Shown: piece after piece, positions 1-5,981 of the stretch
Layout: each line of letters starts with the position of its first letter
Numbering within the stretch: position 1 is the stretch's first letter
Assembly (NCBI GenBank): GCA_017445685.1
Contig: JAFSTS010000017.1
Span: forward strand, 1 to 10,456
Source of the DNA: Clostridia bacterium
GTDB lineage: Bacteria; Bacillota_A; Clostridia; Oscillospirales; Acutalibacteraceae
Length of the DNA: 10,456 nucleotides
Reading direction: 5' to 3'
Made by a program: the position numbers and the translations under genes
Notes under the pieces: model-generated
Database searches by the model: none
What the model saw: only the letters and a program-made list of their open reading frames with translations
What the model was told of the DNA's origin: nothing

Positions 1-709
1 CTGGAGCGATAAAAAAGAATGTTTTAATTCTGATTTTTTTAATATGAACAAAGGCGACAACTGGGCGCCTGAGGTGCATAAGTCCTGCGGAAAATATTAT
101 ATGTTTGCGTCCTTTGCCATGGAAAACGGACGGCACGGAACTTATGCTTTGGTGTCCGACAGCCCTTTGGGACCGTTTGTGCCGCACAGCAAAGGAGCTT
201 TGACGCCGCATGATTGGGAATGTATAGACGGTACGCTGCACGAGGAAAACGGCGAAAAATATCTTGTTTTTGTTCATGAACATACTCAGATAACTGATGG
301 CACGATCTGCTTTTTGAAGCTGAATGATGATATGACTAAAGCTGTTTCTCAGCCGACCTTACTGTTCAGCGCGTCATCCTCCGGGTATTCCGACAAGCTG
401 CCGGGTCTGGAAAACTTCGTCACCGACGGGCCTTTCATGCACAGGACTGAAAACGGCAGACTGCTGATGATCTGGTCGACCTTTATCAAAGGGAAATATG
501 CGCAGTGCGTTGTTCGTTTTTTGCAGCCGAGCATTCATTCTCAATTTGAACATCTGGCGCCTCTTGTTGACAACGACGGCGGACACGGAATGATTTTCAG
601 AAGCGGCAGGGGATTGTTTTTTGCATATCATTCCCCAAACACCTGCGCGGAAGAAAGACCTGTTTTCGCTCAAATCACAGAGACGGAAGATTCAATTGCC
701 TTTGTCTGA
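1..709 (+). CDS. Glycoside hydrolase family 43-like protein, 3' part only
   Basis: The reading frame is open from base 2, so the gene begins upstream of the window; 235 C-terminal residues are visible. The ATG at 44 has no ribosome binding site and lies inside the domain. GH43 five-bladed beta-propeller enzymes hydrolyse arabinose- or xylose-containing plant polysaccharides. Visible landmarks are NWAPEVH followed by GKYYMFAS (the blade carrying the family's WAP motif), then IDGTLHEENGEKYLVF, whose Asp aligns with the family's pKa-modulating Asp, then VTDGPFMHR at the position of the usual EGP motif, and GGHGMIFRSGRGLFFAYHSPN near the end. The N-terminal catalytic-base Asp would lie outside the window. 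Having Asp rather than Glu before GP is unlike classic GH43 enzymes; I believe a clostridial/Bacteroides subfamily shares it, from memory only. No signal sequence can be judged. No convincing terminator follows. Family call is fairly sure; substrate is unknown. Confidence 0.8.
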   Translation, partial: WSDKKECFNSDFFNMNKGDNWAPEVHKSCGKYYMFASFAMENGRHGTYALVSDSPLGPFVPHSKGALTPHDWECIDGTLHEENGEKYLVFVHEHTQITDGTICFLKLNDDMTKAVSQPTLLFSASSSGYSDKLPGLENFVTDGPFMHRTENGRLLMIWSTFIKGKYAQCVVRFLQPSIHSQFEHLAPLVDNDGGHGMIFRSGRGLFFAYHSPNTCAEERPVFAQITETEDSIAFV

Positions 710-837
710 AATCTGATTGTGAAGAAATGAACATAGCAGTAGTTTTAATGATTTTTTTTGCAGTATCCCCGACTCGACTGACAATCCAGTGACAAAAACA
801 GCTCGCAGTGTTATCATTTTTCTCGGAGGTGGTCAAA

Positions 838-1860
838 ATGATCAACAATAATGAAATGGTAAACAAAACTTCTTTCGGCGCGTTCATACGAGCCAAAAGA
901 CTGGAGCAGGGACTGACTCAGCAGGAGCTGGCGAAAAAACTGTATTTAAGCGAATCGGCAGTCTCTAAATGGGAAAAAGGAAAAAGCTATCCCGATATCA
1001 CAATGATACCGTCTATTTGCAAAGCGCTTGATGTGTCGGAACACGAACTGATAGTCGGCGCAGAGGACTCGCAATACAGAAAAATGAAACGCGAATCCTT
1101 GCTTTATCGAAGAATAAGCGAAACATTTTTTTGGGGATTTACAGGCTCTTATATTCTGGCGTTGATCGTATGCGTTATCTGTGATCTTGCCATCAACAGA
1201 GCCTTAACATTTTCCCTGACCGTTTTTGGCGCATTGCTTACGGCTTTTACTTTTATTCCAAGCCCGGTACGGTTTGCAAAAAATCACAAAGCGGCTGTTT
1301 ATTTTTCTTCAACATATCTGTCGCTTGTGCTGCTGTTTTTGATTTGTTGCTTGCAGTACAAACAAAACTGGTTCGGTATTGCGTCCGTCGCGACCTTCAC
1401 ATTATATTTCGTGTTAGTCGGACCGTATTTTATCGGGAGATATTTGCCGGAAAGATCCCGAAGGTTTACACCCTTGATCTTTTTCTCGATTCTTTTTGCC
1501 TGCCTGATTTTGCTGCTGTCGGTAATTCGAATCACATATCAGTTTAACTTAAAATCGGGGATGCTGATCTCACTTTATTGCTTTATTCTGCCCGCCGTAG
1601 TTTCGTTAGTGCATATAACTAAGCTCAACAGATTTTTCAAGGCGTCTATAGATGTTGCAGTCGGCGGACTTACGATGTACGCAATGTATTTCATCGTCTT
1701 GAAAATTCTTACCGGCGAATTTTTAGACGGATATTATGCGGTTGACTTTTCCGACTGGCAAAATTACATAAACGGCAACATTCAATTGATCGTTCTTGTT
1801 ACTTGTGTAACAGTATCACTTGTGCTGCTTGCGCTTGGAATAAAAAAGAAGAGAAAATAG
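838..1860 (+). CDS. XRE-family HTH regulator with C-terminal multi-pass membrane domain
   Basis: A 340-residue protein. I chose the ATG at 838 because GGAGGT at 825-830 lies seven bases upstream; the in-frame ATG at 808 has no such site. Residues about 13-67 form a Cro/C1-type helix-turn-helix: LTQQELAKKLYLSESAVSKWEKG is typical of the family, with the recognition helix around SESAVSKWE. From about residue 95 to the end there are roughly eight hydrophobic segments separated by short basic loops, ending in KKKRK. This is the layout of clostridial one-component regulators that are tethered in the membrane; the ligand or stress sensed is unknown. The 128 bases upstream (710-837) hold only weak promoter-like hexamers and no clear terminator for the preceding gene. 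No transporter partner adjoins it. The HTH assignment is secure; the membrane topology is read from hydrophobicity by eye. Confidence 0.85.
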   Translation: MINNNEMVNKTSFGAFIRAKRLEQGLTQQELAKKLYLSESAVSKWEKGKSYPDITMIPSICKALDVSEHELIVGAEDSQYRKMKRESLLYRRISETFFWGFTGSYILALIVCVICDLAINRALTFSLTVFGALLTAFTFIPSPVRFAKNHKAAVYFSSTYLSLVLLFLICCLQYKQNWFGIASVATFTLYFVLVGPYFIGRYLPERSRRFTPLIFFSILFACLILLLSVIRITYQFNLKSGMLISLYCFILPAVVSLVHITKLNRFFKASIDVAVGGLTMYAMYFIVLKILTGEFLDGYYAVDFSDWQNYINGNIQLIVLVTCVTVSLVLLALGIKKKRK

Positions 1861-1894
1861 AAGATTGCCATCATGAAAAAAATTTTGATTTCTC

Positions 1895-1923
1895 TTGACA
1901 AAATCTAACTTAGCTGCTATAAT
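1895..1923 (+). promoter_or_regulatory. Exact-consensus SigA promoter of the DUF4417 gene
   Basis: TTGACA at 1895-1900, a 17-base spacer, and TATAAT at 1918-1923 give a perfect match to the housekeeping promoter consensus. The start of transcription should be near 1930. An imperfect dyad, CTaACTTA (1905-1912) and TAAGTaAG (1925-1932), with 12 bases between arms, straddles the -10 box and could be an operator. Confidence 0.85.
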
Positions 1924-1929
1924 GTAAGT

Positions 1930-1958
1930 AAGAGGGGAACATTTGTTCTGTACCTCTT
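1930..1958 (+). promoter_or_regulatory. Stem-loop at the 5' end of the DUF4417 leader
   Basis: AAGAGG (1930-1935) pairs with CCTCTT (1953-1958), and inside it GAAC (1937-1940) pairs with GTTC (1945-1948) around a four-base loop. AATATTTTT follows. The structure begins almost exactly at the predicted transcription start. It could be a 5' stabilising hairpin or a weak attenuator; the short U-rich tail makes attenuation possible but not convincing. Confidence 0.45.
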
Positions 1959-2010
1959 AATATTTTTAGGAGCTGATAATATTACCAGTTATGAATTCAG
2001 GAACGATCCT

Positions 2011-3285
2011 ATGTTTCTGAGAAACCAGTTTAAGGGAGTTGGTATGTTCAAACTGCCACTGGTCAAAAAACAAAATATCAATCTTGATTTTGTCGAACTT
2101 ATAGGTTATGATAAAATAGGGGCGGAGGAAGGTGGCGAGAAAATTGTTCATTTCTTCCTTGATGACAACAAATTTAACAGCATCTATAACAAAACGGACG
2201 AAAAGATTGATCGTCTAAAAAAATTCAAGGCAGTTTTGACTCCCGATTTCAGTATGTATTTTGAAATGCCGACAGCTTTGCAACTTTACAATTGTTTCAA
2301 AAACAGGTGGGTCGGCGCATATCTGCAAAGCAAAGGTATTAAAGTCATTCCAACCGTTCGTTGGGGTGGTCTGGAAAGCTTTAACTACTGTTTTGACGGC
2401 ATTGAAAAGGGCTGTGTTGTCGCTGTGTCAACAATAGGTATGAAAAGTGACAAGTCGGGCTTTTTGATTGGATATAATGAAATGCTCCGCCGTATCAAGC
2501 CGGAAGCCGTCATCTGCTACGGTAAGCCGTTTGACGACATGAACGGCAATGTAATCGTAGTCTACTATGCCGAGACAAATATCTTTTCAAAAAACTATTA
2601 TATCAAGACAATTTACGGATATGTTGAGTCGATAAGCAAAGGTGGGGGGTCATCAAGCGGAGAGTTGTCTGCAAATCCCGAGACTGTCTGTCAATGGAAG
2701 CCAAAGAAAGAATCTGATAAAAGATTTTTGGGTGAGCCGGGAGAGTTAAAATACACTTTCATTGAAACCAACATGGGCGGTTATTGGGTAGATACAAAAA
2801 TTGGTCCGGATGGAAGAGCAACAATGGAGAGACAATTTTCGGATCACGGCAATCCCAGATTCCACTCCAACCCTCACGATCATCAGATAAGTTGGGATAA
2901 GAAAATCGGATATCCTATTTGGGGTGATCAGATAAATTATTTTGACGGCAGCATACCCGAGCTAAAGAGCTATATTTCAGGAGGCGAAAAAATGAAAGAG
3001 CATGACGAGGAGTATTACAAAAAACTTTGCGAAGATTATAACGGTGATTTTTCGTCAAAAGAAGAGTTTAAGGATTCTATTGCTCGAGGAAGCGAAATTG
3101 TGTTCAAATGGAAAGATAGCAGGTACGAAATATTCCGATACTCCAAAGCAACCTATTTCTTCGGCAAGCAGGACAATTCGGACTATGATTTTTACACCTT
3201 CGACGAGCTCATGAAGGCAAAAATCGGAGATGATTTTCTGCTTGACATCTGCACCAGGTTTACCGTTATCGAGAGGACATTTTAA
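2011..3285 (+). CDS. DUF4417 protein with Gly/Ser linker, His-rich tail and fused C-terminal domain
   Basis: A 424-residue protein with no signal peptide or membrane span. Residues about 10-200 match the DUF4417 pattern as I know it: VHFFLDD, LKKFKAVLTPDFSMY, MPTALQLYNCFKNRW, IKVIPTVRWGG and NYCFDG. The function of this family is not established; members occur in Firmicutes and on mobile elements. A GGGSSSG linker at 211-217 leads to GEPGE at 241-245 and a His-rich motif, DHGNPRFHSNPHDH, at 278-291, resembling tail modules seen on polymorphic-toxin or phage-associated proteins. Residues 328-424 form a separate acidic domain that may also be translated on its own. The ATG at 2011 has AGGA at 1999-2002, eight bases upstream, so it is usable. 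A stronger AGGAG at 1968-1972 instead points to an ATT at 1981 in the same open frame. ATG 2044 is a third option but loses part of the conserved start. Transcribed alone from the promoter at 1895-1923. Confidence 0.8.
   Translation: MFLRNQFKGVGMFKLPLVKKQNINLDFVELIGYDKIGAEEGGEKIVHFFLDDNKFNSIYNKTDEKIDRLKKFKAVLTPDFSMYFEMPTALQLYNCFKNRWVGAYLQSKGIKVIPTVRWGGLESFNYCFDGIEKGCVVAVSTIGMKSDKSGFLIGYNEMLRRIKPEAVICYGKPFDDMNGNVIVVYYAETNIFSKNYYIKTIYGYVESISKGGGSSSGELSANPETVCQWKPKKESDKRFLGEPGELKYTFIETNMGGYWVDTKIGPDGRATMERQFSDHGNPRFHSNPHDHQISWDKKIGYPIWGDQINYFDGSIPELKSYISGGEKMKEHDEEYYKKLCEDYNGDFSSKEEFKDSIARGSEIVFKWKDSRYEIFRYSKATYFFGKQDNSDYDFYTFDELMKAKIGDDFLLDICTRFTVIERTF
2992..3285 (+). CDS. Possible nested in-frame product: 97-residue immunity-like domain
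   Basis: Inside the DUF4417 reading frame, a perfect AGGAGG at 2979-2984 sits seven bases before an in-frame ATG at 2992. This is the best ribosome binding site in the whole locus, stronger than that of the full-length start. The product would be a 97-residue acidic protein (codons 328-424 of the long ORF), starting MKEHDEEYYKKL and holding RGSEIVFKWKDSRYEIFRY, a DFYTFDELM segment and an FTVIERTF end. This resembles small stand-alone clostridial proteins found after toxin-tip-like ORFs, from memory and unchecked. The site's bases also encode Ser-Gly-Gly-Glu-Lys of the linker, as if an ancestral stop between two genes had been lost. Independent translation is an inference from the sequence. 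Confidence 0.45.
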   Translation: MKEHDEEYYKKLCEDYNGDFSSKEEFKDSIARGSEIVFKWKDSRYEIFRYSKATYFFGKQDNSDYDFYTFDELMKAKIGDDFLLDICTRFTVIERTF

Positions 3286-3316
3286 CCCTCGCTAAAGTTG
3301 CTGAACAGTTATTATG

Positions 3317-3360
3317 AGCCGGGCAGCAAGTCACCGCTGTCAATATGTGTTGGCTTTTTT
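3317..3360 (+). terminator. Weak candidate terminator after the DUF4417 gene
   Basis: AGCCGG (3317-3322) can pair with TTGGCT (3350-3355) with two G-U pairs, enclosing a small CAGC/GCTG hairpin, followed by six T residues. The stem is weak and the enclosed loop long, so the structure downstream at 3376-3420 is the better candidate. Confidence 0.25.
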
Positions 3361-3375
3361 GGAGATAATAATAAG

Positions 3376-3420
3376 GGATGATCGCGTATGAAATGATACG
3401 GATCATCCTTTGCCTGTTTT
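3376..3420 (+). terminator. Rho-independent terminator of the DUF4417 gene
   Basis: GGATGATC (3376-3383) plus CGTAT (3385-3389) pair with ATACG (3396-3400) plus GATCATCC (3401-3408): 13 base pairs, one bulged G at 3384 and a six-base loop. An interrupted T-rich tail (TTTGCCTGTTTT) follows. It may also help end the minus-strand CAP gene, though the T-run on that side is poor. Confidence 0.55.
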
Positions 3421-3462
3421 GATTTAATTATTGTTTTTCACTGAATGCGGCTGCCGGAAATT

Positions 3463-4065
3463 TTATCCGATGAACATCTGCGTCCAGTAGTTGCCGTTGG
3501 GATCGTATCCTACGCCGATTCGCTTGAAGGACGAATTGAGGATATTGGCTCTGTGGCCTGAGGAGTTCATCCAGGCGTTGACGACCTCCTGCGGAGTACG
3601 CTGACCGCGGGCGATGTTTTCCCCGGCTGTTTTGTAGCTCAGCCCGAAAGCTTTCATCATCTCAAACGGCGAGCCGTATGTGGGACTTGTGTGCGAAAAA
3701 TATCCTCTCTCACGCATATCCTGCGACTTGAATCTTGCCACTCTGGAAAGCTCCCAGTCGGCTGTCAGCGGCGAAAGACCTGCCTGTTTTCGCTGTTCGT
3801 TGGTAAGGCGGATAACTTCGCTTTCAAAATCCGAAACCGAGCTGTCAAGCTGAGGTATAGTCAGAACCTGTCCGGGATAGATCATGGCAGGGTTTTTTAT
3901 CTGCGGATTTGCCGAAATGATCTCGTCAAGTCCGACTTGATATTTAACTGCGATCTTCCACATACTGTCGCCTTTTACAACGGTATGGCTTGCCGCCGAT
4001 GCACTGAAGGCAAAAGCCGAAACACCTATAATGACCGTTAAAATTACTGCGAAAAATTTTTTCAT
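3463..4065 (-). CDS. Secreted LysM-CAP domain protein (YkwD-like)
   Basis: A 200-residue exported protein. The start is the ATG at 4065: GAAAGGG lies about eight bases upstream. An in-frame GTG at 4074 overlaps that site and is rejected. Residues 1-24 are a signal peptide (basic MKK, hydrophobic core, ASA cleavage motif). Residues 27-71 are one LysM, which binds peptidoglycan glycans: HTVVKGDSMWKIAVKYQ, ANPQIKNP and YPGQVLTIP are the hallmark blocks. Residues about 79-200 are a CAP/SCP domain of the bacterial YkwD type. Its conserved cleft residues are His125 in SHTSP, Glu149 in GENI, Glu160 and His171 in SGHRANIL. The mature protein should therefore sit on the cell wall. Related proteins are common in spore-forming Firmicutes; the biochemical activity of bacterial CAP domains is unsettled, so no reaction is assigned. 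It is a single gene, divergent from the lipoprotein gene. Confidence 0.93.
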   Translation of the reverse strand: MKKFFAVILTVIIGVSAFAFSASAASHTVVKGDSMWKIAVKYQVGLDEIISANPQIKNPAMIYPGQVLTIPQLDSSVSDFESEVIRLTNEQRKQAGLSPLTADWELSRVARFKSQDMRERGYFSHTSPTYGSPFEMMKAFGLSYKTAGENIARGQRTPQEVVNAWMNSSGHRANILNSSFKRIGVGYDPNGNYWTQMFIG

Positions 4066-4142
4066 TTTTTTCACCCTTTCTCTTTGCCTTGATGAAATCA
4101 GCCGCCGAAGGATTCGGCTTTTCGGCTGTTCAAGGCTACTTC

Positions 4143-4171
4143 AGCATAACAAAAAGATTTTTGCAAGTCAA
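4143..4171 (-). promoter_or_regulatory. Promoter of the LysM-CAP gene
   Basis: On the minus strand, TTGACT (4171-4166), a 17-base spacer and TATGCT (4148-4143) form a SigA-like promoter about 78 bases before the start codon. The leader contains a compact hairpin, GCCGAA/TTCGGC with a three-base loop, at 4104-4118. Confidence 0.55.
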
Positions 4172-4230
4172 ATGCAAATGCAGGAAACTCAGGAAAGCAA
4201 AGCCTTGAAGCGAAAAGTTGTTTTAAAATA

Positions 4231-4259
4231 TTGATATAAAAATGTTTGTATGGTAAAAT
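4231..4259 (+). promoter_or_regulatory. Promoter of the lipoprotein gene
   Basis: TTGATA (4231-4236), 17 bases, TAAAAT (4254-4259): ten of twelve consensus bases. It lies 45 bases before the start codon and faces away from the LysM-CAP promoter. Confidence 0.7.
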
Positions 4260-4304
4260 TTTCTCAAAACAAATGTTTCAAATAAAAATGAAAGGGAAAT
4301 CATC

Positions 4305-4871
4305 ATGAAAAAGTATTTATCCATTCTCCTTGCAGTGCTGTTCATCTTTTCTGTTTTGACAGTCTTTTCTGCCTGCGGAAAAACAGAGGGTGAAAGCGAC
4401 GCCGAAGTCACTCAGGAAACTGTCGACACACCTGAAGAGACAGCAGAAACCGAAGCTCCTCACGAAGTGACTACCGTTGACAGCAATCTTCCCAAATCCG
4501 GCGAAACAGTCAAGCTCGGCACTGTCAGCGTAACAGTTCCCGACGGCTGGACTGTAGACGAGTACACAGAGGGCGAAGAAATCGTAATTCAGCCCGACGG
4601 CGCATTTCTTGACAGCGTAACAGTATCCGTCAACAAGGTTTACGGAGATGATCACGCTAAAGAGTGGGCAGACAATATCAACGGCAACTATGGCGGCGAT
4701 AAGGAAATAGACACTGTTGAGATCGGCGGCAAATCGTTTTATCGCGTAAAGGCAAAGGAAGAGCAGAACATCTGCTTTGCTGACCTTGACGACAGCACAT
4801 ATGTTAAGGTTTCCGTAATGTATATGCCCTGGGAGGACGGCGAAGCTGTTCTTTCAACGATATCATTCTGA
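4305..4871 (+). CDS. Small lipoprotein of unknown function
   Basis: A 188-residue protein beginning at ATG 4305 behind AAAGGGA (4291-4297). Residues 1-23 are a lipoprotein signal peptide ending in the lipobox VFSAC, so Cys24 should be lipidated and the protein anchored on the outer face of the membrane. Residues about 26-60 are a Glu/Thr/Ser-rich acidic spacer. From about 62 to the end there is a small folded domain, with VTVPDGWTVDEY, a SVTVSVNKVY strand, EIGGKSFYRVKA and STYVKVSVMYMPW. The pattern of a post-Pro-Asp-Gly-Trp strand and a paired helix (DHAKEWADNIN) recalls PsbP/DcrB-like (DUF1795-type) folds, but this is a loose impression. No function is assigned. It is a single gene ending at the bidirectional terminator. 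Confidence 0.88.
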   Translation: MKKYLSILLAVLFIFSVLTVFSACGKTEGESDAEVTQETVDTPEETAETEAPHEVTTVDSNLPKSGETVKLGTVSVTVPDGWTVDEYTEGEEIVIQPDGAFLDSVTVSVNKVYGDDHAKEWADNINGNYGGDKEIDTVEIGGKSFYRVKAKEEQNICFADLDDSTYVKVSVMYMPWEDGEAVLSTISF

Positions 4872-4904
4872 TATATCAGTGACGGCAAAAAACAGATAAA
4901 AAAC

Positions 4905-4943
4905 AACGGCTGTGAGTGCGTTCGCATTCTCAGCCGTTTTTTT
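4905..4943. terminator. Bidirectional terminator between lipoprotein and patatin genes
   Basis: AACGGCTG...GAG (4905-4916) pairs with CTC...AGCCGTT (4929-4938) around an inner TGCG/CGCA hairpin, with a small bulge. On the plus strand a run of seven T residues ends at 4943; on the minus strand the stem is followed by GTTTTTTATC. It thus serves both convergent genes, and its plus-strand T-run overlaps the stop codon of the patatin gene (4944-4942). Confidence 0.88.
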
Positions 4944-5784
4944 AGTTTTCCATAAAACCTTTTATTTTAATGGCGTCAGCATATCCTTTTTCGTATAATC
5001 TTTCGAGGGCGGAACGGTTTTTGGAAAGCGTTTTTACTCCGCAGGTATCGTCAGGGGATACAATGAGCAGCCTGCCGTCTTTTTCGTATTTTTTTGCAAG
5101 CTCCACTCCGAGATTGTATTCAAGCGCATGAGTCCTGAGCTTTCGCGCTGCGGCAGGATATTTTTTCTCAATGATCTTGGAAAACGGCAGATCGCTTTTT
5201 GTCAGCGCGGTCAGGTCGCGGGGCTTAGTCAGGATCAGCACGACTTTTTCACAGCCTTCTTCAAATGCTTTTTTTACCGGCACGGCGTCGGACAATGCTC
5301 CGTCAAAATAAAAGCTGTCCTCAAATTCAACCGGCTGGCAGACACCGGGTATTGCGCACGAAGCTTTCAGCACACTGTAGTTGTCAGGCGCATAGTCGTC
5401 TTTTGTGAAATATTTTGCGTTTCCTGTGTCGGCATTTGTGGAAACAACAAAAACCTCGCTTTCGGACGATTGAAATTTTTCAAAGTCAAGCGGATTTTCT
5501 CCGTCGGAATTGCTCAGTGTACCGTAGATGTAATCAAGGTCAAGATATGAGCCGTTTCTGATGAAGTTTTTAAGGCTCATATATTCTTTTCTAAAGGGGT
5601 ACTTTGTGTAAAACGAAAAATTTCTGCCTCGCTGCTTTGATACAAACGACGAGATATTTGCGCTCCCGGCAGAAACGCCTATGCAAACGTCGAAACCGAT
5701 CTTCTCGTCAAGGCAACGGTCAAAGACGCCTGCTCCGTAAATTCCGCGCAAGCCGCCGCCGACATCAACTATCCCTGTTTTCAT
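4942..5784 (-). CDS. Patatin-like phospholipase family protein
   Basis: A 280-residue cytoplasmic protein. The start is ATG 5784, six bases after a perfect AGGAGGTG (5798-5791); the open frame extends 31 codons further upstream, but that stretch contains the promoter. Patatin-like enzymes are acyl hydrolases with a Ser-Asp dyad. All parts are visible: the oxyanion loop DVGGGLRG (7-14), the nucleophile elbow GVSAG with Ser38, the ASCAIPG block (141-147), and DGA with Asp161 as the dyad acid. The short GGGLRGIYGAGV start and 280-residue length resemble the YjjU branch of bacterial patatins rather than RssA. The lipid substrate is unknown. No signal peptide is present. It has its own promoter and a shared terminator, so it stands alone. 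It is apparently intact and likely active. Confidence 0.93.
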   Translation of the reverse strand: MKTGIVDVGGGLRGIYGAGVFDRCLDEKIGFDVCIGVSAGSANISSFVSKQRGRNFSFYTKYPFRKEYMSLKNFIRNGSYLDLDYIYGTLSNSDGENPLDFEKFQSSESEVFVVSTNADTGNAKYFTKDDYAPDNYSVLKASCAIPGVCQPVEFEDSFYFDGALSDAVPVKKAFEEGCEKVVLILTKPRDLTALTKSDLPFSKIIEKKYPAAARKLRTHALEYNLGVELAKKYEKDGRLLIVSPDDTCGVKTLSKNRSALERLYEKGYADAIKIKGFMEN

Positions 5785-5807
5785 GTGCAGCACCTCCTGT
5801 GAAGTGT

Positions 5808-5836
5808 ATTGTATCACAAACATGGTTTTTTGTAAA
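5808..5836 (-). promoter_or_regulatory. Promoter of the patatin gene
   Basis: On the minus strand, TTTACA (5836-5831), 17 bases and TACAAT (5813-5808) match ten of twelve consensus bases. The predicted transcript starts near 5801, leaving a leader of about 17 bases that carries only the ribosome binding site. This placement excludes the longer upstream start. Confidence 0.75.
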
Positions 5837-5910
5837 CTTTCCCTTTTCGGATAAGGAGAAAATTTTGCTCTAATCAAATATTAAAAAACATTAGGAAGAG
5901 AAAAAATATA

Positions 5911-5939
5911 TTGCAAACCAGGTCTGATTATGATATACT
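5911..5939 (+). promoter_or_regulatory. Promoter of the large dockerin protein gene
   Basis: TTGCAA (5911-5916), 17 bases and TATACT (5934-5939). Upstream (5876-5910) is A/T-rich with A-runs, as in UP-like elements. The leader is short and ends in AGGAGG at 5969-5974. Confidence 0.75.
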
Positions 5940-5981
5940 TACTATAGCTATTTGTAGCTTTATCTTTCAGGAGGTATGATT

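Noticed and set aside
808..837. Upstream ATG start for the XRE membrane regulator
   Set aside because: No ribosome binding site, and the extra residues would be encoded across the GGAGGT that serves ATG 838.
1991..2020. Nine-codon leader peptide ORF (ATG 1991 to TGA 2020) overlapping the DUF4417 start
   Set aside because: The AGGAG at 1968 is 18 bases away, too far for initiation, and the peptide has no regulatory codon run.
3298..3329. TTGCTG/CAGCAA inverted repeat after the DUF4417 gene as terminator
   Set aside because: Six-base arms with a 20-base loop and no T-run; the hairpin at 3376-3408 is far better.
4066..4074. GTG start for the LysM-CAP protein
   Set aside because: The GTG lies within the ribosome binding site region that correctly spaces ATG 4065.
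5785..5877. Longer N-terminus for the patatin protein
   Set aside because: The stretch contains a good promoter (5808-5836) and the perfect AGGAGGTG for ATG 5784, and the conserved patatin start follows directly.
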